A DNA stretch of 41,003 nucleotides from positions 1 to 41,003 of the forward strand of contig CAAFYZ010000014.1 in the NCBI GenBank assembly GCA_900767415.1, written 5' to 3'. Of this stretch, positions 31,797 through 39,513 are shown piece by piece (position 1 is the first letter of the stretch; each line of letters begins with the position of its first letter). The notes beneath the pieces are model-generated. The model searched no databases. It was not told the DNA's origin and saw only the letters and a program-made list of their open reading frames with translations. The DNA comes from Clostridia bacterium (GTDB taxonomy: Bacteria > Bacillota > Clostridia > Oscillospirales > CAG-272). The position numbers and the translations under genes were made by a program.

Positions 31797-32692
31797 TGCT
31801 CGTCTCCCTTGTCGGAAAAAGTCAGGGTATAAGAGAAGTTTTCACTCTCCCCGACCTTGACGCGGCAGAGCCCCGGGCGGTCTTCGAGTACTTCGTCGGA
31901 GAGTCCGTCGCTTGGCGTGCCCGACCACGGCTCAAGACAGATATAATCCGCCCCCTTTTTCGTGCTCTTCCAAAGGCAGAAGTAGGGGAGCGTCTCACTG
32001 CGGGTCAGACCGACTTTCATCCCGTCCGTCTGTGTCAGGACCACCGTTTCCGGCACGTTTTTCAGAATGAGGGTATTGTATTCGTCGAGCAGGGCGTTGT
32101 CGAGCGGGAGCGTTCCGTTTTTCATCGGAAAAGATCTGCCGACAGGAGAAGCAAAGGGACCGTTGATCAGAGGATATACCTCGGCATTCGACACATCGCC
32201 GTCGAAACGTATCGCAGTGCCCGCCGCGATGTCGTCGTTTTCCATGCGGATCGCGATGCCCGGGTGCCCGCCGAAGGCGAAGGGAAGCGTCTCGTCTCCC
32301 GTGTTCTTCACCGTAGCAAAGAAGGAGAGCGTTCTGCCCTCGAGACGATAGACGAGCGTGAGGGTAAAGCGGAAGGGATAGTGTGCGAGCGTCTCTTCGG
32401 TTTCCGTGAGCGTGAAGGTCATGGTATTTCCGCTCACCGTCGGGGCGGGAAGGTCGGTCTCTTTGAGAAAGCCGTGGACCCCCATGGGATAGGTTTTGCC
32501 GTGATAGGTGTATTCCGCGTTCTTCAGTCTGCCGCAGAAGGGGAAGAGCAGAGGCGAGTGCTCGTCCCAGATCGCGGGGTTGCCCTGCCACAGATACTCT
32601 CTGCCGCTTACTCTGTCGACCACCGAGCGTAATTCGGCGCCGTGATCCGAGATTCTGACGATGAGACTTTCGTTTTCGAGGGTGTATAACAT
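31793..32692 (-). CDS. Aldose 1-epimerase family protein (LacX-like)
   Basis: A 299-residue galactose-mutarotase-like protein. Features include YLWQGNPAIWDEHSPLLFPFCGRL, GVHGF (first active-site His), FAFGGHPGIAI (second His) and YICLEPWSGTPSD with the catalytic Glu region. This matches the LacX/YihR-type subgroup, which interconverts anomers of aldoses. AAGGAGA ribosome site and a consensus promoter (32733-32761). First gene of a coupled operon with a heterodimeric ABC exporter, an unusual partner. Confidence 0.88.
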   Translation of the reverse strand: MLYTLENESLIVRISDHGAELRSVVDRVSGREYLWQGNPAIWDEHSPLLFPFCGRLKNAEYTYHGKTYPMGVHGFLKETDLPAPTVSGNTMTFTLTETEETLAHYPFRFTLTLVYRLEGRTLSFFATVKNTGDETLPFAFGGHPGIAIRMENDDIAAGTAIRFDGDVSNAEVYPLINGPFASPVGRSFPMKNGTLPLDNALLDEYNTLILKNVPETVVLTQTDGMKVGLTRSETLPYFCLWKSTKKGADYICLEPWSGTPSDGLSDEVLEDRPGLCRVKVGESENFSYTLTFSDKGDEH

Positions 32693-32732
32693 AAAAAAAT
32701 CTCCTTACATAAATAGAATACGTACGGTAGAA

Positions 32733-32761
32733 ATTGTAGCACATTTTCGGGGGAAAGTCAA
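32733..32761 (-). promoter_or_regulatory. Promoter of the mutarotase-ABC operon
   Basis: TTGACT (32756-32761), 17-bp spacer, TACAAT (32733-32738); leader of about 35 nt. Confidence 0.75.
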
Positions 32762-32871
32762 GGCGAAAATAAGAGAAGCCCCACCCGCCACGGCGGAAAA
32801 CGACGATTCTTTCACCACAGAGAAAAGAAGAAAAGGGAAGAAGTCCCCGCCACGGCGAAACAGTCATCAAA

Positions 32872-32915
32872 AAACACGGCAAAATGAAAAGTATACTTTC
32901 CGTTTTGCCGTGTTT
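32872..32915. terminator. Terminator of the MGH1-like glycosidase gene
   Basis: AAACACGGCAAAA (32872-32884) pairs perfectly with TTTTGCCGTGTTT (32903-32915), with an AAAGTATACTTT palindrome inside. The stretch 32762-32871 shows nothing else. Confidence 0.7.
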
Positions 32916-32947
32916 ATGAAGAAAAAAAGGGATTTTTCTTTTCTTTT

Positions 32948-34189
32948 TTACGCTTTTTTCGGAGCGGGAGTCAGATCTTTTGCCATGGAATAAGAGAGGA
33001 GATTCCAACTCTGGAAGCCCCGGTTCAGGATCCCCTCGCCCGTCTCCGGGTCGTAATACTCGTGGAATTCTCCGCACTGCTCGACGTCTTTTCCGAAAAG
33101 ACGCACGGTTTTTTCCGCCAGTGCCTCGGCATCTTCGGTATATCCGTAGCGGAGCAATCCTTTATATACCATATAATTGCAGTTGCCCCAGATCGGACCG
33201 AGCCAGCAGGAGGGGTTCCCGCTCGGTTTGACCGCGTACATACGGCGTTCCGCCTTGGAGACACTGCGCACGCCGTAAGGAGCAAGGAATTCTTTTTCGT
33301 TGCGATAGTGTTCTTCGACCATGCGCCGTGCCTGCTCTTCGGTCGCGATCCCGTAATACATCGTCAAAAATCTCGACCATACCCCGATCCGCATGGGGAT
33401 CGAATGCCAGTGGCGGGGTGCCCCTTTGTGCAGCCATTCCTTCGGATCGACCTTATGCAGAAGAATATCGGCACTGTAATAGAAACCGTCCCGCTCATCC
33501 CAACATTCGTTTCGCACGGCTTCTTTCAATTCTTCCGCCGGACGGGTGTAAAACTCTTCTTTTCCGTTTTTCAGCAGAACGCAGAGGTCTGCCATGGCAC
33601 GGAGCTCGCCGTACATCAGAGCGTTCAGAAAGATCGCGGCAGTGCTCTTGTTCGGACGGTAGAAGACGCACGGATCGTTGTCGATACCGATGGCAAAATC
33701 GTTGATCCAGAAATAAAGTCCGCTTTCTTCGTGATAGCAATTCTTCCGATACCATGCGATAAAGTTTTCGAGAACGGAGAATTTTTCTTCGAGCCACCGC
33801 ACGTCGCCTCCGCTCTTTTGTGCGACGAAAAGGGCGTGCTGTGCGAGACAGGGTTTATGAATGTTGACTTCCGTGTTCGGCTTCAGATCGAAGATGCTTT
33901 CGCCCCCGGCGACAATATTGATGGGGATGCGCCCCTCCTTGTCTGCCGCGTCGAGAAAGTTCAGGATGCACCCCTGCTCATACGGGAGAATATCGTCGCC
34001 TTCCGATATTTCCGCGAGGGCGATATCCGTCAGCCAGCTGTCCCAGTCCCAGAGCTGATCGGAATAATACGCACCGGGGACAAGACAGGGGTAGGCGAAC
34101 TTTCCGTGCGGCTCGCGAAAGCATTTGCGATAGTTTCCTTTGGCATAGGAAAAAATGAGATTCTTATATTTTTCGAGTTCTGTATTCAT
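32948..34189 (-). CDS. GH63/MGH1-like glycoside hydrolase
   Basis: A 413-residue (alpha/alpha)6 barrel enzyme resembling mannosylglycerate hydrolase MGH1 and trehalase-type GH63 proteins. The family segments are YYSDQLWDWDSWLTDIALAE (first catalytic-site Asp region), ILNFLDAADKEGRIPIN, CWDERDGFYYS, SGNPSCWLGPIWGNCNYMVYKGLLRYG, and FHEYYDPETGEG near the end with the second acid. No signal peptide, so an intracellular alpha-glycosidase is likely; the substrate is unknown. GGGAG ribosome site, own promoter (34223-34251) and terminator. Confidence 0.85.
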   Translation of the reverse strand: MNTELEKYKNLIFSYAKGNYRKCFREPHGKFAYPCLVPGAYYSDQLWDWDSWLTDIALAEISEGDDILPYEQGCILNFLDAADKEGRIPINIVAGGESIFDLKPNTEVNIHKPCLAQHALFVAQKSGGDVRWLEEKFSVLENFIAWYRKNCYHEESGLYFWINDFAIGIDNDPCVFYRPNKSTAAIFLNALMYGELRAMADLCVLLKNGKEEFYTRPAEELKEAVRNECWDERDGFYYSADILLHKVDPKEWLHKGAPRHWHSIPMRIGVWSRFLTMYYGIATEEQARRMVEEHYRNEKEFLAPYGVRSVSKAERRMYAVKPSGNPSCWLGPIWGNCNYMVYKGLLRYGYTEDAEALAEKTVRLFGKDVEQCGEFHEYYDPETGEGILNRGFQSWNLLSYSMAKDLTPAPKKA

Positions 34190-34222
34190 GGTTTTTCTCC
34201 CGATATTTCAAGCTTATACTTC

Positions 34223-34251
34223 ATTATATCATGGGATTTTTCTTTTTTCAA
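34223..34251 (-). promoter_or_regulatory. Promoter of the MGH1-like gene
   Basis: TTGAAA (34246-34251), 17-bp spacer, TATAAT (34223-34228). The CCATGATATAATGAAG around the -10 is identical to that at 3137-3165. Confidence 0.75.
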
Positions 34252-34302
34252 TTGCCGCTCTTTACCTCTTCTTCCCGTTTTTTACTTTTTCGCTTGCAAA
34301 GA

Positions 34303-34349
34303 AGAGAAAAACAACGGTGTCGTGACCGAAAGGCATAGAGCACCGTTGT
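34303..34349 (-). terminator. Terminator after the GGDEF gene
   Basis: ACAACGGTG (34311-34319) with CACCGTTGT (34341-34349) and T5 on the minus strand. Confidence 0.75.
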
Positions 34350-34399
34350 GTTTTATAAAAGAGTGTTTTTCAGATTGTCGAAGAGCCGTTTTTCACCTT

Positions 34400-35610
34400 T
34401 CAGCGGTATATCACGTCCCCTGACACGACGCAGTCTTTGCCTCCGTTTTTGCCGATATAAAGCTGTCTGTCCGCTTTTTCGATGACGGAGAGGTCGGCAA
34501 ACTCCGCGTTCGTCCCACAGGCGACGCCGAAGGAGGCGGTTACAATGTTCCTTTTCGACCGCTCCGCCTCGTCCGACAGGTCGCCGCGCGGAATCGCGGC
34601 GGTGCGTACCGCGGCGAGAAGTTTTTCGGCGACGGCGCGGGCGTCTTCTTCGGCGACCCCCGGCAGTATGACGACGAATTCTTCACCGCCGAAGCGGAAA
34701 AGATACAGATCCTCCTCTTCGAGGACGGCGGCGACGCTTTCCGCGACGATCCGCAGGGCCTCGTCTCCCGCCACGTGAGAATAATGATCGTTATAGGACT
34801 TGAAGTTGTCGATGTCGTACAGAATGACGCTGATCCGCTCGGGTGCGATTCGTTCGGTGACAAAGGTGCGGTATGCCTCCATCGCCTTTTTGTTCATCGC
34901 TCCGGTCATGATGTCGTTGTAGGCGAGTTTGATAAAGGCGTTGCTATCTCCTTGGCGTGCCGCTCGGTCGCCGCCTGACGGATAAAAACGATGCGCACGG
35001 CGATAAAGCCGATCACAATGGCGAACCGCAACAAAAAGTGCTTGAACAGATTGTAGTTTTCGGCATAAGGAAGGACGGCGGGCAGCCACCAACCGATAAA
35101 AATCAGCACGCACACGGCAATCGTGTCGGGCAGTCGGTATGTCGGCGCGATCATGATGACGAAAAGATAGCACATCGAGATCGAGAGTCCGATGCTGTGA
35201 TAATTGCAGGAGACCATAAAGACGGTTACGCTCGCGATGACCATCGTATAGAATGCGAGCTGGGCAAACCTCGCGACGGGCGAACCGTACTTTTTGTAAA
35301 AGGTCAGAAAGAGGAGCATGGCGAGCGAGGATACGACCATCATATAGAGCGGCACCATGTCGATGACGATCCGCGTGTTCATGATATAGTTTTTGACAAG
35401 GTAAAACCCGTTGGTCAGAAGAAAAAGAAAGGTCGCGTAATAAATGATGGAGAGGCACTGCTTCATGAAGATGCTCTCTTCGGACGGTATCACGTCGATC
35501 TCCGTGCCGAAATTCTTTTTGCAAAAACGCTTGAATCTTTCCAGTGCCGCGTCCGGAATCCCGACGGTCAGATCCCGCGCCATATCGTTCTTTTCCCGGT
35601 ATTTTTTCAC
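34400..35610 (-). pseudogene. Membrane-bound GGDEF protein, frameshifted
   Basis: Two frames make one protein. The first (35610 to about 34950) encodes a soluble N-terminus and about six membrane helices (YYATFLFLLTNGFYLV... to ...LRFAIVIGFIAVRIVFI). The second (about 34957 to 34400) encodes a GGDEF domain beginning NAFIKLAYNDIMTGAMNKKAME with the active motif RFGGEEFVVILPG. GGDEF enzymes make cyclic di-GMP; no RxxD inhibitory site precedes the motif. The join needs one extra base near 34940-34957, so either a one-base deletion broke the gene or the assembly has an error. Best start: GTG 35610 with GGAGGA upstream. The ATG at 35673 lies inside the -10 element, and the one at 35667 would sit at the transcript start. 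Confidence 0.75.
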
Positions 35611-35671
35611 GGCGTCCTCCGAAAATGCTTTTTTCGTCAAAAGGCGGACACCCGCACGCTTTGACATCTCC

Positions 35672-35699
35672 ATTATACCATAAAATTCTGTATTTGCAA
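35672..35699 (-). promoter_or_regulatory. Promoter of the GGDEF gene
   Basis: TTGCAA (35694-35699), 16-bp spacer, TATAAT (35672-35677); predicted start near 35665. Confidence 0.6.
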
Positions 35700-35740
35700 C
35701 CGTTTTTTCGGGAACAATCGGTTTTCTTCGAAAAAAAGCG

Positions 35741-35789
35741 CGACAAAAGAGCCGAACGCCCGTTTTTGCGGCGTTCGGCTCTTTTGTCG
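35741..35789. terminator. Terminator of the sigma/anti-sigma operon
   Basis: Perfect 20-bp stem (35741-35760 with 35770-35789), 9-nt loop; a T7 run follows on the minus strand after CGC. Its central 31 bp (35750-35780) recur inverted at 38171-38201. Confidence 0.85.
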
Positions 35790-35842
35790 TTCGGTTATGT
35801 TGCGTATTTTTTTATTTTGCCCGCCTTGCAGAGCGTGCGTTT

Positions 35843-37306
35843 TTATTGCGCGTCGGTTTTCTCCGTCTCATGGCAGAGAATCGCTCCGGAGCGTGCATCG
35901 ATCTCGTATTCGTACGCAATATCGCCGCTCTTGAATTCGATCTCATAGACGGGGATGACGCTCTCGGTATCTTGCGTGACGGTCATGTCACGGACGCTGT
36001 CCGCACCGACCCCCGCGTGTTCCAAAGCGACGGCTTTCGCTTCGGCGGCATCGATCTTTGGCTGTTCGGGGTTCGCCGACGGTTGCTCCGCGAGCGTTTC
36101 CGTCTCGCATTCACTCTCTAAGATTGCCCCGGAGAAGGCGTCGATTTTGTAGTCGTATTCGGTATCGCCGCATCGGAACTCGATCTCGTAGACGAGCACG
36201 CCGTCTTCGATATCCATTTTGACATTCATGTCACAGACGTTGTCCGCACTCACCCCCGCGTGTTCCATGGCAACGGATTTTGCTTTGGCATAACCGATGA
36301 CGGGTTGTTCGGGATCCGAGGGGCGTCCCGCGGACGAGTCCGGGTTGTCTGCCGGCTCGCGTTTGCTTTCCGTGACCGTGCCCGTGTAGGCGTCGATCTT
36401 ATATTCGAATTCCTCGCCGTCACGGCTTACGATCTCGACTTCGTAGAAGGCAGGGGATTCGTCCAGTTCCGAATCGACCTCGCTGGATAAGATCTCGGAA
36501 GAAGAAACTTTCAAAAACTCTGCCGTGGCAATATCCAGGGCGGCTTTCTTTCCGATGGGCATTGCGGGAGCACCCGCTTCGGCAAGGTCTTTGAGTTCTC
36601 CGACCGACAGTGCCGCGAGCTCTTCGAACTTCAGCGTCGGATTGAGGGAGAGGATGCGGTTGACCAGTGCCGCTTTTCCGGTAGAAATGTTGTTTTCCCG
36701 TGCCTGCTTTTCCAGTTCCGTGTTTTTCGTGAGCGTCTGCGTCAGAACCGATGCCTTGGATGCAGCGGTCTGCAGTACAAGATCCACGGTGCTCGTCAGC
36801 TCGCGCTGAAGATTTTCCGCACGTGCGAGATCCTTGTCTTCCACCGAAATCATGAGAGCGGAAGAGATTCTGTCGAGGTATCCGTTCCGCACGAGACTTC
36901 CCACGATGGCGTTTGCCGCCACGTCGAGTTTTGTGCCTTTCAGATCGGCGCCGTTTTTCATGTCTGCGAGGATTGTCTTCGCATCTTCGTTGAGCGGCGT
37001 GCAGGCAATTACCGTTTTCCTGTCGGAGACCTTCAACTCGATGCTGGGGTTCACATCCAGGGATACCACGGATGCGACCGCATTCGCGTTCGCATTCTGA
37101 TAGAACACACCTCCGCCGACGAGCAGCATCAGGGCAAGGCAGGCGGCTATGAGTGCCGTCCATTTTCTTTTGGTTGTTTTTTGGGTTGTCATTTGAATTA
37201 CCGTTCCTTTCCGCGCTTCACAACGGGAGAGAACGTCAAAGACGTCGTTCGGCGCAGTCTTTTCGACCGCCGAAGCCAGTTTTTGTTCCATTTTTTTGTC
37301 GGTCAT
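35843..37306 (-). CDS. Anti-sigma factor with RsgI-like and three PepSY domains
   Basis: A 487-residue membrane protein. Residues 1-47 are cytoplasmic and probably bind the sigma factor; one membrane helix spans about 49-68 (WTALIAACLALMLLVGGGVF). Outside, VVSLDVNPSIELKVSDRKTVI is the hallmark of RsgI-like anti-sigma proteins. Then come three PepSY-type repeats (about 250-315, 340-410, 420-482), each ending in an E-Y-x-I-D-A-x-(S/T)-G motif, linked by Pro/Ser-rich stretches. The start ATG overlaps the sigma stop (ATGA), so the pair is translationally coupled. The PepSY part may sense an envelope signal; that is inference. Confidence 0.85.
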   Translation of the reverse strand: MTDKKMEQKLASAVEKTAPNDVFDVLSRCEARKGTVIQMTTQKTTKRKWTALIAACLALMLLVGGGVFYQNANANAVASVVSLDVNPSIELKVSDRKTVIACTPLNEDAKTILADMKNGADLKGTKLDVAANAIVGSLVRNGYLDRISSALMISVEDKDLARAENLQRELTSTVDLVLQTAASKASVLTQTLTKNTELEKQARENNISTGKAALVNRILSLNPTLKFEELAALSVGELKDLAEAGAPAMPIGKKAALDIATAEFLKVSSSEILSSEVDSELDESPAFYEVEIVSRDGEEFEYKIDAYTGTVTESKREPADNPDSSAGRPSDPEQPVIGYAKAKSVAMEHAGVSADNVCDMNVKMDIEDGVLVYEIEFRCGDTEYDYKIDAFSGAILESECETETLAEQPSANPEQPKIDAAEAKAVALEHAGVGADSVRDMTVTQDTESVIPVYEIEFKSGDIAYEYEIDARSGAILCHETEKTDAQ

Positions 37307-37878
37307 AGGACGCTGTCTCCTTCCAGATGAATTCGCATCTTTTTTAATGCTCTTTGATATTTTGACAGGACGGTAGCCAAAGGCAATTCCAGAAGTTTTG
37401 CAATCTCCCGATGCTTCAGACCCGCAACCGCGTGGAGGAGCACGATACGGCGTTCCTCTTCGCCGAGTGCGGCAAGTGCCTGTTGCAAAAGCAAACGCTC
37501 GTCAACGTCCAGTCCGCTCTCCTGCGCGGGAATGGCGTCCCAATCCTCTTCGCAGAGCGTGACGTTGCGCTCCCTGCGTCGCAGACGCATCAGACACAGA
37601 TTGCGGCATACGGTCAAAAGCCAGCCGATCGCAGAGCCGGTCGGGCGATACTGCCCGGCACAGTCCCAAACCTGCACATAGACGTCCTGGGTTGCGTCCT
37701 GGGCGTCGTGCGTGTTTCTGAGATACGACAGTGCAAGACCGTATACGGCGGAGCGTGTTTTTTTGTACAGTTCCGCAAGGGCATCGCGCTCGCCTTCGGC
37801 GATGCGGAAGAGCAACTGCTGCAGCTTTTGTCGATCTTCCGTCGGAGCATATTCGGTTGTCATCGTTAGAATGAGCAT
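37303..37878 (-). CDS. ECF-type RNA polymerase sigma factor
   Basis: A 191-residue sigma-70 family ECF factor. Region 2 is RDALAELYKKTRSAVYGLALSYLRNTHDAQDATQDVYVQVW, followed by GWLLTVCRNLCLMRLRRRER. Region 4 is LGEEERRIVLLHAVAGLKHREIAKLLELPLATVLSKYQRALKKMR. Start 37878 is set by GGAG 9 nt upstream. It is followed without a gap by its membrane anti-sigma partner. The unit is read from a housekeeping-type promoter at 38057-38085, not an obvious ECF promoter, with a leader of about 170 nt holding a GTGCG/CGCAC hairpin and T-rich runs. Confidence 0.92.
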   Translation of the reverse strand: MLILTMTTEYAPTEDRQKLQQLLFRIAEGERDALAELYKKTRSAVYGLALSYLRNTHDAQDATQDVYVQVWDCAGQYRPTGSAIGWLLTVCRNLCLMRLRRRERNVTLCEEDWDAIPAQESGLDVDERLLLQQALAALGEEERRIVLLHAVAGLKHREIAKLLELPLATVLSKYQRALKKMRIHLEGDSVL

Positions 37879-38056
37879 AAACTTTGTCTCCTGTCATCCG
37901 TGTAATGCGCGAGAGGGGTGATTTATTGCATCGGTTGCAAAAAAAACGAAAAATAAAAAAATCTGCCGCTGTTTTCTATTCTTTTGTGCGTCGTCGCACC
38001 GTAAGAACGAATGTTTCGGGCGGGATTTTTTCACACTTCGGTTTTTGCCTATCCCG

Positions 38057-38085
38057 ATTATACCACGCGAACGATCGTTTTTCAA
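38057..38085 (-). promoter_or_regulatory. Sigma operon promoter with palindromic spacer
   Basis: TTGAAA (38080-38085), 17-bp spacer, TATAAT (38057-38062). The spacer contains the 10-bp palindrome AACGATCGTT, a possible operator. The leader 37879-38050 has no other gene. Confidence 0.75.
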
Positions 38086-38167
38086 CCCCGGTGCTCATTT
38101 TCGGGAAGAAACCGCGTCAAAAAGCCGATAGCGGTCATCGGCACGGTATCCTTCCTTACATTATAAA

Positions 38168-38204
38168 GACAGCCGAACGCCGCAAAAACGGGCGTTCGGC
38201 TGTC
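38168..38204 (-). terminator. Terminator of the redox operon
   Basis: 14-bp stem (38168-38181 with 38191-38204), loop 9 nt, short TTT tail on the minus strand. It holds the inverted copy of the 31-bp element at 35750-35780. Confidence 0.7.
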
Positions 38205-38237
38205 CGATAGGTTTTCCGAAGGCAGGGGGCTTGCCGC

Positions 38238-38552
38238 TCAGAGGATCTCCTCTAACATTTCTTCGATCGCTTCTTTTCCGCGGTAGCCGACGGATTTTTT
38301 CCTGACCTCTCCGTCTCTGAAAAAGAGAAGGGTCGGAATGCTCGCAATGCCGAAGCGGGAGGCGAGTTTTCCCTCGTCGTCGACGTTCACTTTGGCGAAG
38401 CGTACTTTGCCGCGGTATTCTTCGGCAAGTTCGTCGAGCACGGGGGAGAGCATATGGCAGGGCGCGCACCACGGCGCCCAAAAGTCGAGAACCACGGGAA
38501 TGTCCGAGGACATCACCACCTCGTCGAACGAATCGTTTGTAATATTAAGCAT
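38238..38552 (-). CDS. trxA: Thioredoxin
   Basis: A 104-residue thioredoxin, the small cytoplasmic dithiol carrier. The active site is WAPWCAPC (Cys29 and Cys32; Ala replaces the usual Gly of WCGPC), with the cis-proline in SIPTLLFF. Start 38552 is set by AAGGAG. It overlaps the end of the FTR-like gene by 8 bp. As last gene of the Rrf2-CcdA-TlpA-FTR unit it probably hands electrons to CcdA, and receives them from the FTR-like protein or a thioredoxin reductase elsewhere. Confidence 0.95.
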   Translation of the reverse strand: MLNITNDSFDEVVMSSDIPVVLDFWAPWCAPCHMLSPVLDELAEEYRGKVRFAKVNVDDEGKLASRFGIASIPTLLFFRDGEVRKKSVGYRGKEAIEEMLEEIL

Positions 38553-38763
38553 TTTCTTTTTCTCCTTCGTTTGATTTGTAATACAACAGACAATGACAAT
38601 ACCCTTCAAAGGCGGGGTCTGCCATCTGTTTTCTGAATTCTTCGCAGATGCACTTGTATTCTTCTTTCTTCTCACGGCGACAGGGACAGTATCCGCCGGT
38701 GCGACAGAGTCCCTCCTGTACCGTCTTCACGATTTCTTTGTCCGGATTCAGCGTAATTTTCAT
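38545..38763 (-). CDS. Ferredoxin-thioredoxin reductase catalytic-domain protein
   Basis: A 72-residue protein with three CxC motifs, CPC (26, 28), CIC (38, 40) and CHC (56, 58), plus Cys20. It opens with ITLNPDKEIVKTVQEGL, which matches the N-terminus of FTR catalytic chains. These hold a 4Fe-4S cluster beside a redox disulfide and pass single electrons from ferredoxin to thioredoxin. The spacing is CPC-X9-CIC-X15-CHC, unlike the chloroplast-type CPC-X16-CPC-X8-CHC, so it is a compact variant. GGAGAG ribosome site; overlaps trxA by 8 bp. Confidence 0.85.
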   Translation of the reverse strand: MKITLNPDKEIVKTVQEGLCRTGGYCPCRREKKEEYKCICEEFRKQMADPAFEGYCHCLLYYKSNEGEKENA

Positions 38764-38768
38764 TTTTT

Positions 38769-39503
38769 TTACTCTCCGAGCAGGGCATCGATATAGAGGC
38801 GAAGTGCCGCCTCACTCATGGCACCGATGTGCGTTTTGTAAACATTTCCGTTCCTATCGATGAAAACAGTCTGCGGAATCGACACGATATGATAGGCACT
38901 TCCGCCACTGTCCTGTGTGTCAAAATAGACGGGGAAGGTATATCCTTTGCCCGAGACAAAACGCTTGGTACCCTCGACGGTGTCGCGATGTCCGTCGGTC
39001 AGATTGACCATCATGAACACAACTCTGTCGCCGTATTCCTTATAGAGTTTTTCAAAGTCGGGCATCTCCCGCTTGCAGGGCGGACACCACGTAGCCCAGA
39101 AGTTGATGACGACGGGTCTGCCGAACATCTCCGACAGGCGGACGGGTTTTCCGTCTTTATCGAACACGGTAAAATCCGGGGCGGTGTTTTTCACCGTCTC
39201 TTCGACCGTCGGCGGTGCCGCCTCCGGCACGGAACCTTCGCTCGGCGGCACGGCATCCGGCGTCGGGTTTCCACCGGGCGGTACGTCGTCGGAGGGCTTT
39301 TGCTCCGAGTCCTGCGCCCCGCCCGACGGAGCACCCGGGTTGTTTTCTCCCGATTTCTGCGGTGCTTTTCCGGTGGACTTTCCGTTCGATGGCGGCGGGT
39401 CGATCGGCGGGGTGTATTCGGAAGATAGGCGGTTGTATACCGCGATCGCTCCGACGAACAACCCGATGAGCAAAACGGCAAGTACGGTATATTTTGTTTT
39501 CAT
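38769..39503 (-). CDS. Membrane-anchored TlpA-like thioredoxin
   Basis: A 244-residue extracytoplasmic redox protein. Residues 1-25 form an uncleaved signal anchor (TVLAVLLIGLFVGAIAVY). A Pro/Gly/Ser-rich spacer (28-104) reaches across the wall, and a TlpA/ResA-type thioredoxin domain follows with FWATWCPPC (Cys140, Cys143) and the cis-Pro in SIPQTVFID. It would take electrons from CcdA and reduce disulfides outside the membrane. Gaps of 10 bp to ccdA and 5 bp to the FTR-like gene show one operon. Confidence 0.92.
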   Translation of the reverse strand: MKTKYTVLAVLLIGLFVGAIAVYNRLSSEYTPPIDPPPSNGKSTGKAPQKSGENNPGAPSGGAQDSEQKPSDDVPPGGNPTPDAVPPSEGSVPEAAPPTVEETVKNTAPDFTVFDKDGKPVRLSEMFGRPVVINFWATWCPPCKREMPDFEKLYKEYGDRVVFMMVNLTDGHRDTVEGTKRFVSGKGYTFPVYFDTQDSGGSAYHIVSIPQTVFIDRNGNVYKTHIGAMSEAALRLYIDALLGE

Positions 39504-39513
39504 GGGTTCCTCC

